Under the pieces are notes generated by a model. That model ran no database searches, was not told the origin of the DNA, and saw nothing but the letters and a program-made list of their open reading frames with translations. A stretch of 64,000 nucleotides of DNA from Salipaludibacillus neizhouensis (GTDB taxonomy: Bacteria; Bacillota; Bacilli; Bacillales; Salisediminibacteriaceae), in contig NZ_KZ614146.1 of NCBI RefSeq assembly GCF_002886185.1, positions 1,968,930 to 2,032,929 on the forward strand, written 5' to 3'. Both the position numbers and the translations under genes were made by a program. Of the stretch, positions 33,198 to 42,747 are shown piece by piece (position 1 is the stretch's first letter; every line of letters begins with the position of its first letter).

Positions 33198-34696
33198 TAT
33201 TCTTCCCTGCTTCTTGAAAACTCTGCTAATCGAACAACTATTTTATCCTCTACTTCTTTTGGAACATCACCAATGAAGTTATTTATAATGATCGAAAAAA
33301 TTAATTCTTCATCGTCTTTGGTCATAACATATCCAGATAACGAAGTTTTCGAGGTTATAGTACCAGTTTTAGCATGTACCTTTCCCGCTGCCGCTGTTCC
33401 TTCCATCCTATTCTCTAGCGTTCCACCTACCATACGATCATCTGCCGCTGCAATAGGAAGCGATTGATAGTAAATATCAAACCATTCTTCCTTTTTCACA
33501 TGTTGTAAAAGCTGTGTCATCTCTTTCACAGGGATTTTATTTAAATGAGACATCCCTGAACCATCTCGAAGTTGAATGACATCGGTATTTAATCCCGCGT
33601 CTAATAAATACTCTTCGATCACTTCTAGTCCAGCGTCCCAACTACCTTCTCCCTTTACTTCCTGTCCCATGGTTTTTGTTAAAACTTCAGCAATTGAATT
33701 ATTGCTAAGTTTCATAAATGAATCAAACATTTCTTCTAACGTCATTGATTTTCGAACAGCTAATTCCCGAGCATCCTCAGGCGTTTCCCCTAGCCCTGAA
33801 TTCCCTTTAACCTCAACTCCATGATCTTTTAATGCTTCATGAAATAAAGTTAGTACAAGCTCTGTTGGCTCCCAGATTGCAACCCCATTACGCCAGGTCT
33901 CTCCATCTGCTGGTATGATCCCCTTTAGGAAAATATCATTGTTTCCATGTTCTCTACCCCAATCAATATTTCTGCTTTCATCCTCCTTAACGGTCTCCAC
34001 TTCATTTAAAACTGTAATGTAATCTGTATCAGGGAACACCATTGCTTCCGTTCTATCACCGACATGTCCACCCGGAATAACTTCAACAATCACAGAGCCT
34101 GCATTATAATCTTTATCAGGCGATATGGTTAATGCAGAAACTTGTGCAGCAGTTACACTTCGTTGGTTGCACCAAGACATATCCAACGATAAGCGCATAT
34201 CATCGAAGAACGTGTCGTCAGCAATAAGATCTCCTTGAATAACTTTAATTCCAGATTCAGCTATTTCTTCAGCTAGCTTCTCATAGTCTTTCGGTAACAT
34301 CGTTGGATCTCCTTTTCCTTTAAGGAAAAGATTGCCCTTGAGCACTTCGCCAATTTGCTTTCCATCTGTGTAAACTCCAGTCGTAAAAGTATAATCTCGT
34401 CCAAGAGTGTCCAAAGCTGCAGCACCGGTTAAAAGCTTCTGGCCCGATGCGGGTACCACACTAGTTTTTTCGTGATAAGTAAACAGTACATCTTCTGTTT
34501 CAGAGGATTGTACATGAACCGCTGGAAGTGCACTGTCAAGTTCTTCTGATTGAACTATGGCAAACAAATCAATGTTTAGCTGCTGTTCCGCCAATAAATT
34601 GGAGTCATCAGCTGTCACCAACATTTGATACACTCCAAAAAGCGTAAACACAACCAATGTAAACGTGAAAACAGATACCTTTTTTTTCGAGAAAAT
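33197..34696 (-). CDS. D-alanyl-D-alanine carboxypeptidase/endopeptidase (PBP4, S13)
   Basis: A class-C penicillin-binding protein that trims peptidoglycan outside the membrane. SxxK is in VPASGQKLLT, SxN in KLSNNSIAEVL and KTG in HAKTGTITSKTSLSG. The best start is an ATT at 34694-34696: AAAGGAGAG lies nine bases upstream, and it yields a proper signal anchor, FSKKKVSVFTFTLVVFTLFG. The next start, a TTG at 34657, would lose the positive head and has no ribosome binding site. Total 499 aa with the ATT start. B. subtilis DacC is the nearest familiar relative. Confidence 0.88.
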   Translation of the reverse strand: MFSKKKVSVFTFTLVVFTLFGVYQMLVTADDSNLLAEQQLNIDLFAIVQSEELDSALPAVHVQSSETEDVLFTYHEKTSVVPASGQKLLTGAAALDTLGRDYTFTTGVYTDGKQIGEVLKGNLFLKGKGDPTMLPKDYEKLAEEIAESGIKVIQGDLIADDTFFDDMRLSLDMSWCNQRSVTAAQVSALTISPDKDYNAGSVIVEVIPGGHVGDRTEAMVFPDTDYITVLNEVETVKEDESRNIDWGREHGNNDIFLKGIIPADGETWRNGVAIWEPTELVLTLFHEALKDHGVEVKGNSGLGETPEDARELAVRKSMTLEEMFDSFMKLSNNSIAEVLTKTMGQEVKGEGSWDAGLEVIEEYLLDAGLNTDVIQLRDGSGMSHLNKIPVKEMTQLLQHVKKEEWFDIYYQSLPIAAADDRMVGGTLENRMEGTAAAGKVHAKTGTITSKTSLSGYVMTKDDEELIFSIIINNFIGDVPKEVEDKIVVRLAEFSRSREE

Positions 34697-34931
34697 AAAA
34701 CGTCTCTCCTTTCTAAACCACTGACAATATAAATATACATGCTTATGAATATCTTTTATTATCTAGTTAAACGTGTGTGTTTATGTAAACATTGGGTCTA
34801 TATGGTATATTCAATATCCATTGTTAGGTTTGCTTTAAAAAGATCTTTTTCATGATTTTAATGTATTTCTCTTTTCAGAGTGGTTTAAATATCGTAAAAT
34901 AACTAGGAGAGAAGAAAAGAGGTGTGACCCG

Positions 34932-35363
34932 ATGGTCGGAGATTTATATATGTGGTTTATTTTTCTATGGTCTGTTGTTGTTTTTGTCTTAGTTGCAATA
35001 GGCGGTTATTTTATGTTTCGAAAATTCCTGAAAAAGTTGCCGAAAGAAGACGGAAAATCAATCCTCGATTGGCAGGGTTATTATATAGACGAAACACTTC
35101 ATCTATGGACAGATGATAAAAAGAAACTATTAAATGAACTTGTAGAACCCGTACCAGAATTATTTCGGGATATTGCGAAAGGCAAAATCGCCGGAAAAAT
35201 TGGCGAATATGCTTTAGAAGAAAATGCAGATAAAATGACAGAAGAACTCATCATTAAAGGGTATATCGCAGCTACCCCTAAGAGAGATCATAAGTTTTTA
35301 AGAAAAAAACTGAAAGAAAAAAAGATCGATGCAAGTCCCTATGAACCATATTTTAATCAATAA
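34932..35363 (+). CDS. yneK: YneK-like DUF2621 protein
   Basis: A 143-aa protein with one N-terminal membrane helix (FIFLWSVVVFVLVAIGGYFM). The soluble tail contains DWQGYYIDETLHLWTDDKKK and IAGKIGEYALEENADKMTEE, the DUF2621 signature. GAGGTG precedes the ATG. Synteny with ccdC (YneJ) agrees with B. subtilis. Function unknown. The stop codon abuts a dispersed repeat that may end transcription. Confidence 0.82.
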   Translation: MVGDLYMWFIFLWSVVVFVLVAIGGYFMFRKFLKKLPKEDGKSILDWQGYYIDETLHLWTDDKKKLLNELVEPVPELFRDIAKGKIAGKIGEYALEENADKMTEELIIKGYIAATPKRDHKFLRKKLKEKKIDASPYEPYFNQ

Positions 35364-35523
35364 GAAAAACGCAAAGCGTCTTTTATTAAATACAGCGTGA
35401 TCTTTAAAGCCACCCCGAGTAGCACCTACGTAGTGCGTGTAGGTGCTACTCGAAAGGAGGCGAACTTCCCTTGATGCGTGTGGCGTAAAGATAGCTGTCA
35501 ACTTATAAATTCTTACCTTGTAA
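35362..35523. repeat. Dispersed intergenic repeat, long copy
   Basis: Homologous to 16449-16612 over its whole length. It contains the same 14-bp perfect stem (CGAGTAGCACCTAC at 35416-35429 with GTAGGTGCTACTCG at 35439-35452) and the tail tataaattcttacctTgtaa. As at selD, it starts exactly at the stop codon of the preceding gene. Confidence 0.85.
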
Positions 35524-35526
35524 AAA

Positions 35527-35570
35527 AAAACCAGCATCCTGATAGTGCCGCTATCAAGGTGTTGGGTTTT
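35527..35570 (-). terminator. Terminator after ccdC
   Basis: An imperfect long stem, aaaaccagcatcctgatag with ctatcaaggtgttgggtttt, partly inside the ccdC 3' end. Nine T follow on the minus strand. Confidence 0.75.
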
Positions 35571-36078
35571 CTGTTTGAACGTGCCAAGTATTTTGTTTCT
35601 TCGAAGATCTTTGATCATCTAGTTGTTGTTTTACTTCCTTGTATTTATAATACATCGCTATTCGCCATGGTAAAATCATACCAAAAGCTAATACGAAAAA
35701 CATTCCTGCTAAAACTTCAAATTCAAAGTGAATCCCGAAAATTAATTTAAATAAAACACGAATAACTAACAAACCCGTTAAAATAAATGGAAAAAGCTTT
35801 GAACGTTTCATAAAAACATCATTTTCACGGATCTCAAAGGCAGAAGTTTTAATCAGTATAACTGAAAATAATACTCCAACTGAAAAAGCTTCGATTATTT
35901 CTAATGAAGTAATTTCTCGCACTGGCGGGTACACAAACATTAAGAAACCAGTAGACATTGCAACAGGTGGAATAAGGATTTTTCTCACCGATGCAGGCCG
36001 CTTCATTGCTTTCATACGAATAAACATAGCAAAAATAGCCATAAATACAGCTAATATTGAAAAGATGATCCCGTACAT
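35554..36078 (-). CDS. ccdC: CcdC-like membrane protein (YneJ)
   Basis: A 174-aa protein with five or so membrane segments, starting MYGIIFSILAVFMAIFAMFI. Its CcdC signature is RPASVRKILIPPVAMSTGFL, then FVYPPVREI. The start follows GGAGG by seven bases. In B. subtilis ccdC lies with ccdA and ccdB between yneF and yneK; here ccdA and ccdB are absent from this stretch. The role is linked to cytochrome c biogenesis by name, but ccdC itself is dispensable there. Confidence 0.85.
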   Translation of the reverse strand: MYGIIFSILAVFMAIFAMFIRMKAMKRPASVRKILIPPVAMSTGFLMFVYPPVREITSLEIIEAFSVGVLFSVILIKTSAFEIRENDVFMKRSKLFPFILTGLLVIRVLFKLIFGIHFEFEVLAGMFFVLAFGMILPWRIAMYYKYKEVKQQLDDQRSSKKQNTWHVQTENPTP

Positions 36079-36333
36079 GTCGTTTCCTCCTAAAGCCAAT
36101 CTAACGCCAAACTATTATACCATAGTTATCCGTCAAAATCGCACGCCCTTCTGGAGAGTTGAAATCAGAATAGAAGAATATGTAGGAGATTACTGATTAA
36201 TCTTTAGGTCCAAAACTATTACTACCATATACTAACGGAAGCATCACAAGCTGGCAGATAAAGGTTCCATCAAGGGAGCGGAAGAGCAGAAAAAATCCCT
36301 TCCTGCAGAATTCTTCTAATGAGAGAAAAGAAC

Positions 36334-36355
36334 TTTTTAAACGATCGTTTAAAAA
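36334..36355. other. Perfect 22-base palindrome
   Basis: TTTTTAAACGATCGTTTAAAAA lies five bases before the copZ terminator stem. It could be an operator or part of a double terminator. Confidence 0.4.
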
Positions 36356-36359
36356 TAAA

Positions 36360-36393
36360 AAAAGTGCTAAGAACCGCAGTTCTTAACACTTTT
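36360..36393 (-). terminator. Terminator of the copper operon
   Basis: AAAAGTGCTAAGAAC pairs with GTTCTTAACACTTTT (one mismatch) around CGCA; T-rich sequence follows on the minus strand. Confidence 0.85.
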
Positions 36394-36416
36394 CTGAAGG
36401 GTTTATTAAAGAATAC

Positions 36417-36626
36417 CTAAATAACATCGTACCCTTGTTCTTCAATTTCTTCTTTCATTTTCGCGACTGTCACCGCACCTTCTTCATAATCAACAGTAAC
36501 GTTATTGTCAGCTAGATTTACATCCGCATTGGAAACACCTTCCAAGTTTTTCAATGCTCCTTCGACAGATGATTTACAATGGTTACATGTCATACCTTTT
36601 ACAAGAATAACTTCTTTCTTCATCAT
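36417..36626 (-). CDS. copZ: Copper chaperone
   Basis: A 69-aa HMA-domain protein with the Cu(I) site GMTCNHCKSSVE. It hands copper to CopA. The start is the first of two ATG codons after AAAGGAGAG. It is the last gene of a csoR-copA-copZ unit. Confidence 0.95.
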   Translation of the reverse strand: MMKKEVILVKGMTCNHCKSSVEGALKNLEGVSNADVNLADNNVTVDYEEGAVTVAKMKEEIEEQGYDVI

Positions 36627-36651
36627 CAATTCTCTCCTTTATTTTAAAATT

Positions 36652-39039
36652 TTATTCAACCTTCACTCTTTTCAGGCGAAGGGAATTCGAAACAACAGAA
36701 ACAGAACTAAACGCCATAGCAGCTCCAGCAACCCATGGTGCCAGCAATCCTAAAGCAGCAATAGGAATTCCAATGGAGTTATAAACAAACGCCCAAAACA
36801 GGTTCTGTTTAATATTTCTCATTGTTAAGTGACTTAAGCGAATGGCCTGCGGTATCGAGCGCAAGTCTCCTCGCATCAACGTGATATCCGCTGCTTCCAT
36901 AGCCACGTCAGTACCAGTACCAATTGCCATACCAATATCTGCCGTTGCAAGTGCTGGGGCATCATTGATCCCGTCCCCTACCATGATCACTTTCTTCCCT
37001 TCGTCTTGTAGCTGTTTCACTCTCTCTGCTTTTTGTTCTGGCAAAACTTCGGCAAAGACAGAATCAATCCCAACAGATGCAGCGATAGCTTTAGCCGTTC
37101 TTTCATTATCGCCTGTAATCATAATAACTTCGTAGCCCTGGCTTTTCAACTCCGACACTGCTTGTTGCGATGTCTCTTTGACCTGGTCTGCCACTGCGAT
37201 TGCGCCCATCAACGTCGAATCAACAGCTAGAAGCATAACCGTCTTTCCTTCTTGTTCCAAAGCTGTAATTCTAGCTTCGGTATCCCCAAGAGAAATATTG
37301 TTGTCCATCATAAGTTTTCGTGTGCCAACGTATACCTGACTATCAGCTAATTTTCCTGTTAGTCCATAACCTGGGATCGCTACAAAACCCGCAATTGTTG
37401 AAAACGGAAGCTGGCTTTCTTTCGCCTTGTTTACGACCGCTAAACCAAGCGGGTGCTCAGAGTAACTTTCAATAGAAGCAGCAATTTGTAGAATTTTATC
37501 CTCTGATTCCGTTGAAAACGCTAGTAAGTCCGTCACTTCTGGAGACCCTTTCGTAATTGTTCCAGTCTTATCTAATACAATTGTGTCGGTATGATGGGCC
37601 CTTTCTAAATGTTCCCCGCCTTTATAAAGGATTCCATTCTCCGCACCTTTACCAGTACCGACCATGATTGATGTTGGTGTAGCTAAGCCTAGAGCACAAG
37701 GACATGCAATAACCAATACTGCGGTAAAGTTTATCAGTGCCACCTGGAACGAAGCACCAGCAAAGAAATACCAGCCGATAAAGGACAGAATTGCAATCAA
37801 AAGTGCAGTAGGAACAAAATAGCCAGAAATAATATCGGCCATGCGTTGAATTGGAGCTTTGGAGCCTTGGGCGTCTTCCACTACTTTCACAATTTGAGCA
37901 AGCGTTGAATCTTTGCCGACTTTTGTGGCGTGGAAAGTAATAGAGCCTTGTTTATTGATTGTTGCCCCAATAACCTCATCGCCAACAGTTTTATCGGTTG
38001 GAATACTTTCACCTGTTAACATCGATTCATCAACAGAGGATTGACCCTCATGAACAATACCATCTACAGGTATTTTCTCACCGGGTCGAACTTTCACTAA
38101 GTCTCCCGATTGAACATCCTCTATAGCAATCAGACTTTCTTCCCCGTTTCGAATCACTGTTGCTTTTTTTGCCTGAAGTCCCATTAATGTTTTAATTGCC
38201 TCAGACGTACTACCTTTGGCTTTAGCTTCTAGTAACTTCCCTAGTAAAATTAAGGTGATAATGATCGCACTAGTTTCAAAAAACAGATTCACCTCACCCA
38301 GCATGACGAGATAAACAGAATAAAAGTAAGCAGCCGAAGTTCCCATTGCGACTAATACGTCCATATTGGCACTGCCACCTCTTAAAGACTTATACGCCCC
38401 TTTGTAAAACTGAAGTCCAGCATAGAATTGTACCGGTGTCGCAAGTGCCCATTGTAAGTACCCATTCATCAACCAATGAGGGAGTAACATCGCATTGGAG
38501 AAATGGTCGATCATCGTAATAAATAAAGGAATCGAGAAAACCAATGCGAATAAAAACAAAAATTGTTGTTTTTTCACTAGTTTATCTTTCTTATTTTTTT
38601 TACCATCCTCATTTTCACGATGGCGTTTGGCACTGTAACCAACTTTCTCGATTCGTTTTATGATAGTTTCTTCATCAATGAGCCCGGGAGTGTATCTCAC
38701 TTTCCCTCTTTCCATTGTAAGGTTCACGGTTGCCTCTTTTACACCATCTAATTTACCAATTACTTTTTCAATTCGAGCTGAGCAGGCTGCACATGTCATC
38801 CCTTCGATAGAAAGATCCAAACTTTCATCTTCTACGTGATAGCCTAGTTTTTCAATTTTTTCAACAGCTTGCTGAGGAGAGAATAATGCTTCATCGAACT
38901 CTAACGTCGCTTTTTCCATCGTTAAATTAACAGTAGCGTTTACCCCTTCTTGTTTATTTAAGACTTTTTCAATTCGAGAAGAACAAGCCGCACATGTCAT
39001 TCCTTGAATAGGTAATTGTATTTTTTTCGTCATATTCAT
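36652..39039 (-). CDS. copA: Copper-exporting P1B-type ATPase
   Basis: A 795-aa pump expelling Cu(I). Two N-terminal HMA domains ([13 protein letters not shown] near 14, [13 protein letters not shown] near 82) precede eight membrane segments. The metal-site CPC is in [13 protein letters not shown], the phosphorylated Asp in [11 protein letters not shown], and [10 protein letters not shown] closes the hinge. Co-transcribed with csoR upstream and copZ downstream, with small gaps. Confidence 0.97.
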   Translation of the reverse strand: MNMTKKIQLPIQGMTCAACSSRIEKVLNKQEGVNATVNLTMEKATLEFDEALFSPQQAVEKIEKLGYHVEDESLDLSIEGMTCAACSARIEKVIGKLDGVKEATVNLTMERGKVRYTPGLIDEETIIKRIEKVGYSAKRHRENEDGKKNKKDKLVKKQQFLFLFALVFSIPLFITMIDHFSNAMLLPHWLMNGYLQWALATPVQFYAGLQFYKGAYKSLRGGSANMDVLVAMGTSAAYFYSVYLVMLGEVNLFFETSAIIITLILLGKLLEAKAKGSTSEAIKTLMGLQAKKATVIRNGEESLIAIEDVQSGDLVKVRPGEKIPVDGIVHEGQSSVDESMLTGESIPTDKTVGDEVIGATINKQGSITFHATKVGKDSTLAQIVKVVEDAQGSKAPIQRMADIISGYFVPTALLIAILSFIGWYFFAGASFQVALINFTAVLVIACPCALGLATPTSIMVGTGKGAENGILYKGGEHLERAHHTDTIVLDKTGTITKGSPEVTDLLAFSTESEDKILQIAASIESYSEHPLGLAVVNKAKESQLPFSTIAGFVAIPGYGLTGKLADSQVYVGTRKLMMDNNISLGDTEARITALEQEGKTVMLLAVDSTLMGAIAVADQVKETSQQAVSELKSQGYEVIMITGDNERTAKAIAASVGIDSVFAEVLPEQKAERVKQLQDEGKKVIMVGDGINDAPALATADIGMAIGTGTDVAMEAADITLMRGDLRSIPQAIRLSHLTMRNIKQNLFWAFVYNSIGIPIAALGLLAPWVAGAAMAFSSVSVVSNSLRLKRVKVE

Positions 39040-39055
39040 TCCCTCTCCTATCTCA

Positions 39056-39379
39056 TTACGACTTAGAAAACTGTTGAATAACTTTCATCAATTCATCAAT
39101 CGATTCTTCGCCATCACCAAGTTGGATCGCATTTGTCACACATCCTCTAGTATGATCCTCTAGTAATTTATATCCTACTTTTTTCAAGGCAGCATTTATA
39201 GCAGAAACTTGAACAAGAATATCTACACAATAACGGTCCTCGTCTATCATTTTTTGAATCCCTCGTACTTGCCCTTCCACTCGTTTCAACCTTTGCAGCA
39301 ATTGTTTCTTTTCAGCTTCTGATCGCATATTTACTGGTTCTTTGTCCGACGTGAGTGGAATCGTTAATCTATCATCCAA
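39056..39379 (-). CDS. csoR: Copper-sensing repressor
   Basis: A helical-bundle repressor released from DNA by Cu(I). Its Cys-His-Cys ligands are visible in [17 protein letters not shown] and the latter Cys. [20 protein letters not shown] is the family signature. The start is uncertain: TTG at 39379 has AGAGGTG six bases upstream; a GTG at 39388 or an internal ATG (MRSEAEKKQ) are alternatives. C-rich inverted motifs in its upstream region are probable operators. Confidence 0.92.
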   Translation of the reverse strand: MDDRLTIPLTSDKEPVNMRSEAEKKQLLQRLKRVEGQVRGIQKMIDEDRYCVDILVQVSAINAALKKVGYKLLEDHTRGCVTNAIQLGDGEESIDELMKVIQQFSKS

Positions 39380-39413
39380 AGCGAGCACCTCTATTCGTGT
39401 TATTTCTATACAT

Positions 39414-39485
39414 ATACCATACCCCCGGTGAGTATTAATGTCAATAATTACGAATCGTTTTTAAGTAGGGGTATCATCACCCTAT
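39414..39485. promoter_or_regulatory. Candidate CsoR operators
   Basis: ATACCATACCCCCGGTGAGT at 39414-39433 and TAGGGGTATCATCACCCTA at 39466-39484 show the TACCCC/GGGGTA half-sites of CsoR operators. A third half, GTGGGGGTATA, is at 39557-39567. Confidence 0.6.
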
Positions 39486-39625
39486 ATTTTATATAGAGTT
39501 TTCAATAAATATACTAAAAAATAATAAAAGATTACAGTATATAAACTGTAATCTAAGTGGGGGTATATAATAATCGATTTATCTTCTACTAAGCACTCTA
39601 ATTCATCTAGTTTACCATAAAATAA

Positions 39626-40693
39626 TTATGTAACCATAAGATGATTCACTTCTTCTTCCACTGTATCCATAATCTCTTCTTCTGATAAATCATGAAGTAA
39701 AAGCTCTCGTTTTACAAAATCAGATTCATTTGTTGCACGTTTATGGCCATACTTTTTATCGTAATACTCCGTGAGCAAAAGTTTAGAAAGTTGTTTAAAA
39801 TCTTCTTGCTTTAATAGTTCATCCATTTCTTTCTGAAATACTGTTGGTAAACCTTTTCTAATAATTGCGCTCGCATGTTTAAACTCTTCTACATACTCAT
39901 GAGGTTGATAATCTTCTAACAATCGATCAACTCTTCTATCAAGGCCATCATGAATTTCAATGTAATGACCATTTTCTTTTGTTTCCATAATAAAATCAGG
40001 TAATACGATACGACCGATTCGTTTACTTTCAGCTTCTAGTATCATGGTTTTACCTGGAGAAATTTTTGAGAGTTCCTTCGCCAGTAAAAATTCAAACTGC
40101 TTTTGACTACGAAACGTTTTTCCTATTTGTCCAAACACAGACCCACGATGATTAGCTAAACCCTCTAAATCAATGACTGGATACCCTCTTTGTTTTAGTT
40201 CCTCAAGCCACTTTGTTTTCCCGGTACCAGTGTTCCCTTCTAGGACAATCGTTTTCCAATTCATCTGGGATAAGCTCTCTAATCGCTCCTGTACATGCTT
40301 TCTAATCGATCGAACTCCTCCTTCCAACTGGAGAACAGGAATGTCCATCGCATGCATGACAGAAACAAATGATGCACTTCTCATTCCTCCACGCGCGCAT
40401 GCAACCACAGCCGTTTTCGGCGCATATTTTTCATTAAACTTCATCCATTTAGCATAAAACTCCGGTAATTTCTTCGAGTAAATATTAACGCCTATTTCTT
40501 TTGCTTTCTCAGGACTTTCCTGCTTATAAAGAGTGCCGATTTGGGCTCGTTCATCATTAGTAAAAAGCGGGACATTTATACTTCCGGGTTCATGAAACTC
40601 TTCAAACTCTGCGGGTGATCGAACGTCAATTAAATAATGCGGATGTTCTAACAGCTCACGATACTGGATAGATGGTAATATACGTTCAGACAT
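39626..40693 (-). CDS. mnmH: tRNA 2-selenouridine synthase (SelU)
   Basis: A 355-aa enzyme that replaces sulfur by selenium at the wobble 2-thiouridine of some tRNAs, using selenophosphate from SelD. It has an N-terminal rhodanese domain with active-site loop VACARGGMRSAS near residue 98 and a P-loop domain, LEGNTGTGKTKW near 151. Length and layout are those of MnmH. With selD 24 kb away, it gives the cell a second use of selenophosphate. Synteny: next to copper genes, not to the sel locus. Confidence 0.93.
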   Translation of the reverse strand: MSERILPSIQYRELLEHPHYLIDVRSPAEFEEFHEPGSINVPLFTNDERAQIGTLYKQESPEKAKEIGVNIYSKKLPEFYAKWMKFNEKYAPKTAVVACARGGMRSASFVSVMHAMDIPVLQLEGGVRSIRKHVQERLESLSQMNWKTIVLEGNTGTGKTKWLEELKQRGYPVIDLEGLANHRGSVFGQIGKTFRSQKQFEFLLAKELSKISPGKTMILEAESKRIGRIVLPDFIMETKENGHYIEIHDGLDRRVDRLLEDYQPHEYVEEFKHASAIIRKGLPTVFQKEMDELLKQEDFKQLSKLLLTEYYDKKYGHKRATNESDFVKRELLLHDLSEEEIMDTVEEEVNHLMVT

Positions 40694-40757
40694 ACTTTAT
40701 CTCACCTTTTTCTATAGTAATTTGACCTTTTCATGTTGCTTCCCTACATATGAAAAA

Positions 40758-40833
40758 ACACCCCATCACGGAGTGTCCATTCTTATTTTTGATTCTGCAT
40801 TGCTTTCATCATTTGATTAATCTTCTTCTGTGA
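40758..40833 (-). repeat. Left copy of the yneF 3' end (att site)
   Basis: 76 bases identical to 45753-45828. On the minus strand the copy holds only the last codons of yneF plus the hairpin GGACACTCC...GGGGTGT. Confidence 0.85.
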
Positions 40834-40990
40834 AATATAGGACTTTTAACCTATAAACTTTATCCTAACGTTGATTCAATAGGGTTGTCCTAATCCAAAA
40901 AAACCACTTTTCCGTTGAGGAAAGTTTACCATAATGGATATGAGTTGTCTACTAAAGCATTAGGATAATGTATGATTGTTGGTTAATCCG

Positions 40991-41317
40991 TCACATATTA
41001 GTGCAAAATATCAGAACTTGGGTTGGACTAATTATTCTTCTCCGTTCAATTTCCACATTAAGTTCAGAGGCTATCTCATTACCACTCAAGAAGGTGAAAG
41101 ACAGTAGACTACCTTTAGGTACTATCTCTGTTATGTTTTGATTCGGATTATTAGTAAAAGAGTATACAACAATTCTTTTCTCTTCAACACCACCAAGGGC
41201 TAATGTTACTTTTACTTTAGACAAAGGTACTTCTTCTACTAGCTGAGACCTTAATTGTTCAGAGACCACTACAGCCAATAGAAAGTGGGATCGGTTGGTA
41301 TATAAGGGCTCATCCAT
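40991..41317 (-). CDS. Hypothetical protein, partly overlapping the divergent gene
   Basis: 108 residues starting MDEPLYTNRSHFLLAVVVSE, with alternating beta-type hydrophobics (KVKVTLALGG, RIVVYSF) and an ELNVEIERRRI tail. GTAGGGG lies before the ATG. It overlaps the start of the plus-strand 180-codon gene by 23 bases, so one of the two starts is probably wrong. No family recognised; it may be a fragment. Confidence 0.35.
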   Translation of the reverse strand: MDEPLYTNRSHFLLAVVVSEQLRSQLVEEVPLSKVKVTLALGGVEEKRIVVYSFTNNPNQNITEIVPKGSLLSFTFLSGNEIASELNVEIERRRIISPTQVLIFCTNM

Positions 41318-41330
41318 CCAATACCCCTAC

Positions 41331-41837
41331 ATGCCTGAAGAAGGCATGCTCGAGGAATGGGAGCTGAAAATCCATCAGTCCTCTCACGCACGTTATTTCG
41401 AGGACTTCTTAAAATATGTAGAATACAATCGATCGATGGTGGAAATCATTCGAGCTAAAGTTGTCGAAACAGCTCAACAATATATCGCCGAAGCTTATGA
41501 AGAAGACAGTGAAGAGCGGGCACAGGAAAAAGAATCAATCGAAGCATGGTCTAATACACCTGAACGCCAGCTACAGGAAAAATGGACAACAGAGCAGGTC
41601 GTAGAGGCTTCTTCCCCGATCATTGATCACCAGCCGGAGGTCGAGTTAAAGCAGAAGTTGGATCATATGGAAGTAAAGGCTCTCTTATCTGATTTCAGTG
41701 AGAACCTGCACATCGCTAAGGTAAACGGGAAATATGTGATATTGATTGAAGGAGAAGCATTTTCTTTTGATAAAAGTGCCTCGCTAGTGGAGTTTTTTCC
41801 TACAAAACCTTCAGCCCCAAAGCTACCCATAAACTAA
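41331..41837 (+). CDS. Acidic hypothetical protein beside an ATP-grasp gene
   Basis: 168 residues from MPEEGMLEEWELKIHQSSHA (a TTG at 41295 would add 12). The middle is strongly acidic: AEAYEEDSEERAQEKESIEA. That segment matches EENSEER-VQEEESIDA-like residues of the small peptide gene at 42748. The C-terminus, NLHIAKVNGKYVILIEGEAF, looks like a folded beta module. It converges with the ATP-grasp gene and their ends overlap by four bases. No known family. The ribosome binding site is weak, so the start is uncertain. Confidence 0.5.
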   Translation: MPEEGMLEEWELKIHQSSHARYFEDFLKYVEYNRSMVEIIRAKVVETAQQYIAEAYEEDSEERAQEKESIEAWSNTPERQLQEKWTTEQVVEASSPIIDHQPEVELKQKLDHMEVKALLSDFSENLHIAKVNGKYVILIEGEAFSFDKSASLVEFFPTKPSAPKLPIN

Positions 41838-42610
41838 ATTATTTTTTTATTTTCTCGACGGATATTCTTAATTCTCCGATACATTGTTTTATCATTTAAT
41901 TTATAGAAACTCTTTATACCGGGACATAAATTCCCCTCGATAATCCATACGTGACCCTCTCTATCTATCCCAACATCCAAACCCATGATTGTTTGTTTTT
42001 TCCAATAGGAAGCAAGTTCTTTTGTTGCAATCAATACGACTCGTTCTATTTCCTTCATTATTTCTTTTCTATTCCTTGCTATATCATCATTTGCTTTTCT
42101 TAAAGCAGAAGTTACTGGAAGGATTATTCCCCCACCTGATCTATCGTTGGTTACCATAAAACCTTTTCCAGCCACCTTTGATACCATCCCTGTTACATGC
42201 CACTCACTCGACTCCTTTCGCTTTTGTACAATCACTCGGATGTCAAAGGGTTTGTTTTCATAGGTTGCAAGGTCAATGTATCGTTGAACAATATACGTTC
42301 GTTGAAGAATATGTTTTCGTTTGCTAATAAACTTTTCAATATAAGCTAGCGTTTCTTTCTCACTGGTGTAAATATTTTTTTTATTTTTTAAATGAATTTC
42401 ATATCGGGATTGACCTAAACGAGAGACCTTTAAAATATTCCTTCCTCTTCTTCCTATTACTGGCTTCAAGACGACTTTATTGCATTTTCTTAAATAGCTC
42501 CACAGTATTTCAGGTGTGAATTTAGCCGTTTCCGGTAAATGGGGTTGTACCTTTGTATTTTTAATCATAATCTTGTGCTTTTTCCATTTGCTTCCTCCAG
42601 TGTATCTCAA
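41834..42610 (-). CDS. YheC/YheD-type ATP-grasp protein, short class
   Basis: 258 residues from a TTG that follows AAGGAGG by seven bases. ATP-grasp features: KVVLKPVIGRRGRNI (ATP-binding Lys and Gly loop), RTYIVQRYIDL, KPFDIRVIVQK (R-x-D-x-R), MGLDVGIDREGHVWIIEGNL (metal-binding D and E-x-N). The N-terminal extension of B. subtilis YheC/YheD is missing. It lies 11 kb from the main array of eight such genes, inside the yneF element. Substrate unknown; YheC/YheD are spore-coat associated in B. subtilis. Confidence 0.85.
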   Translation of the reverse strand: MRYTGGSKWKKHKIMIKNTKVQPHLPETAKFTPEILWSYLRKCNKVVLKPVIGRRGRNILKVSRLGQSRYEIHLKNKKNIYTSEKETLAYIEKFISKRKHILQRTYIVQRYIDLATYENKPFDIRVIVQKRKESSEWHVTGMVSKVAGKGFMVTNDRSGGGIILPVTSALRKANDDIARNRKEIMKEIERVVLIATKELASYWKKQTIMGLDVGIDREGHVWIIEGNLCPGIKSFYKLNDKTMYRRIKNIRRENKKII

Positions 42611-42747
42611 AGTTCTTCCTCCTTATTCATATAATAGTTCCAATCCCTCATATAACTTTGTCTTGCTTTAAAAGCCTTAAGGTACAGTCTGAATCTTACA
42701 GCACCCATTGTTTTAATAATATATGTAAAGAGAGAAGAGGTGGTGTA

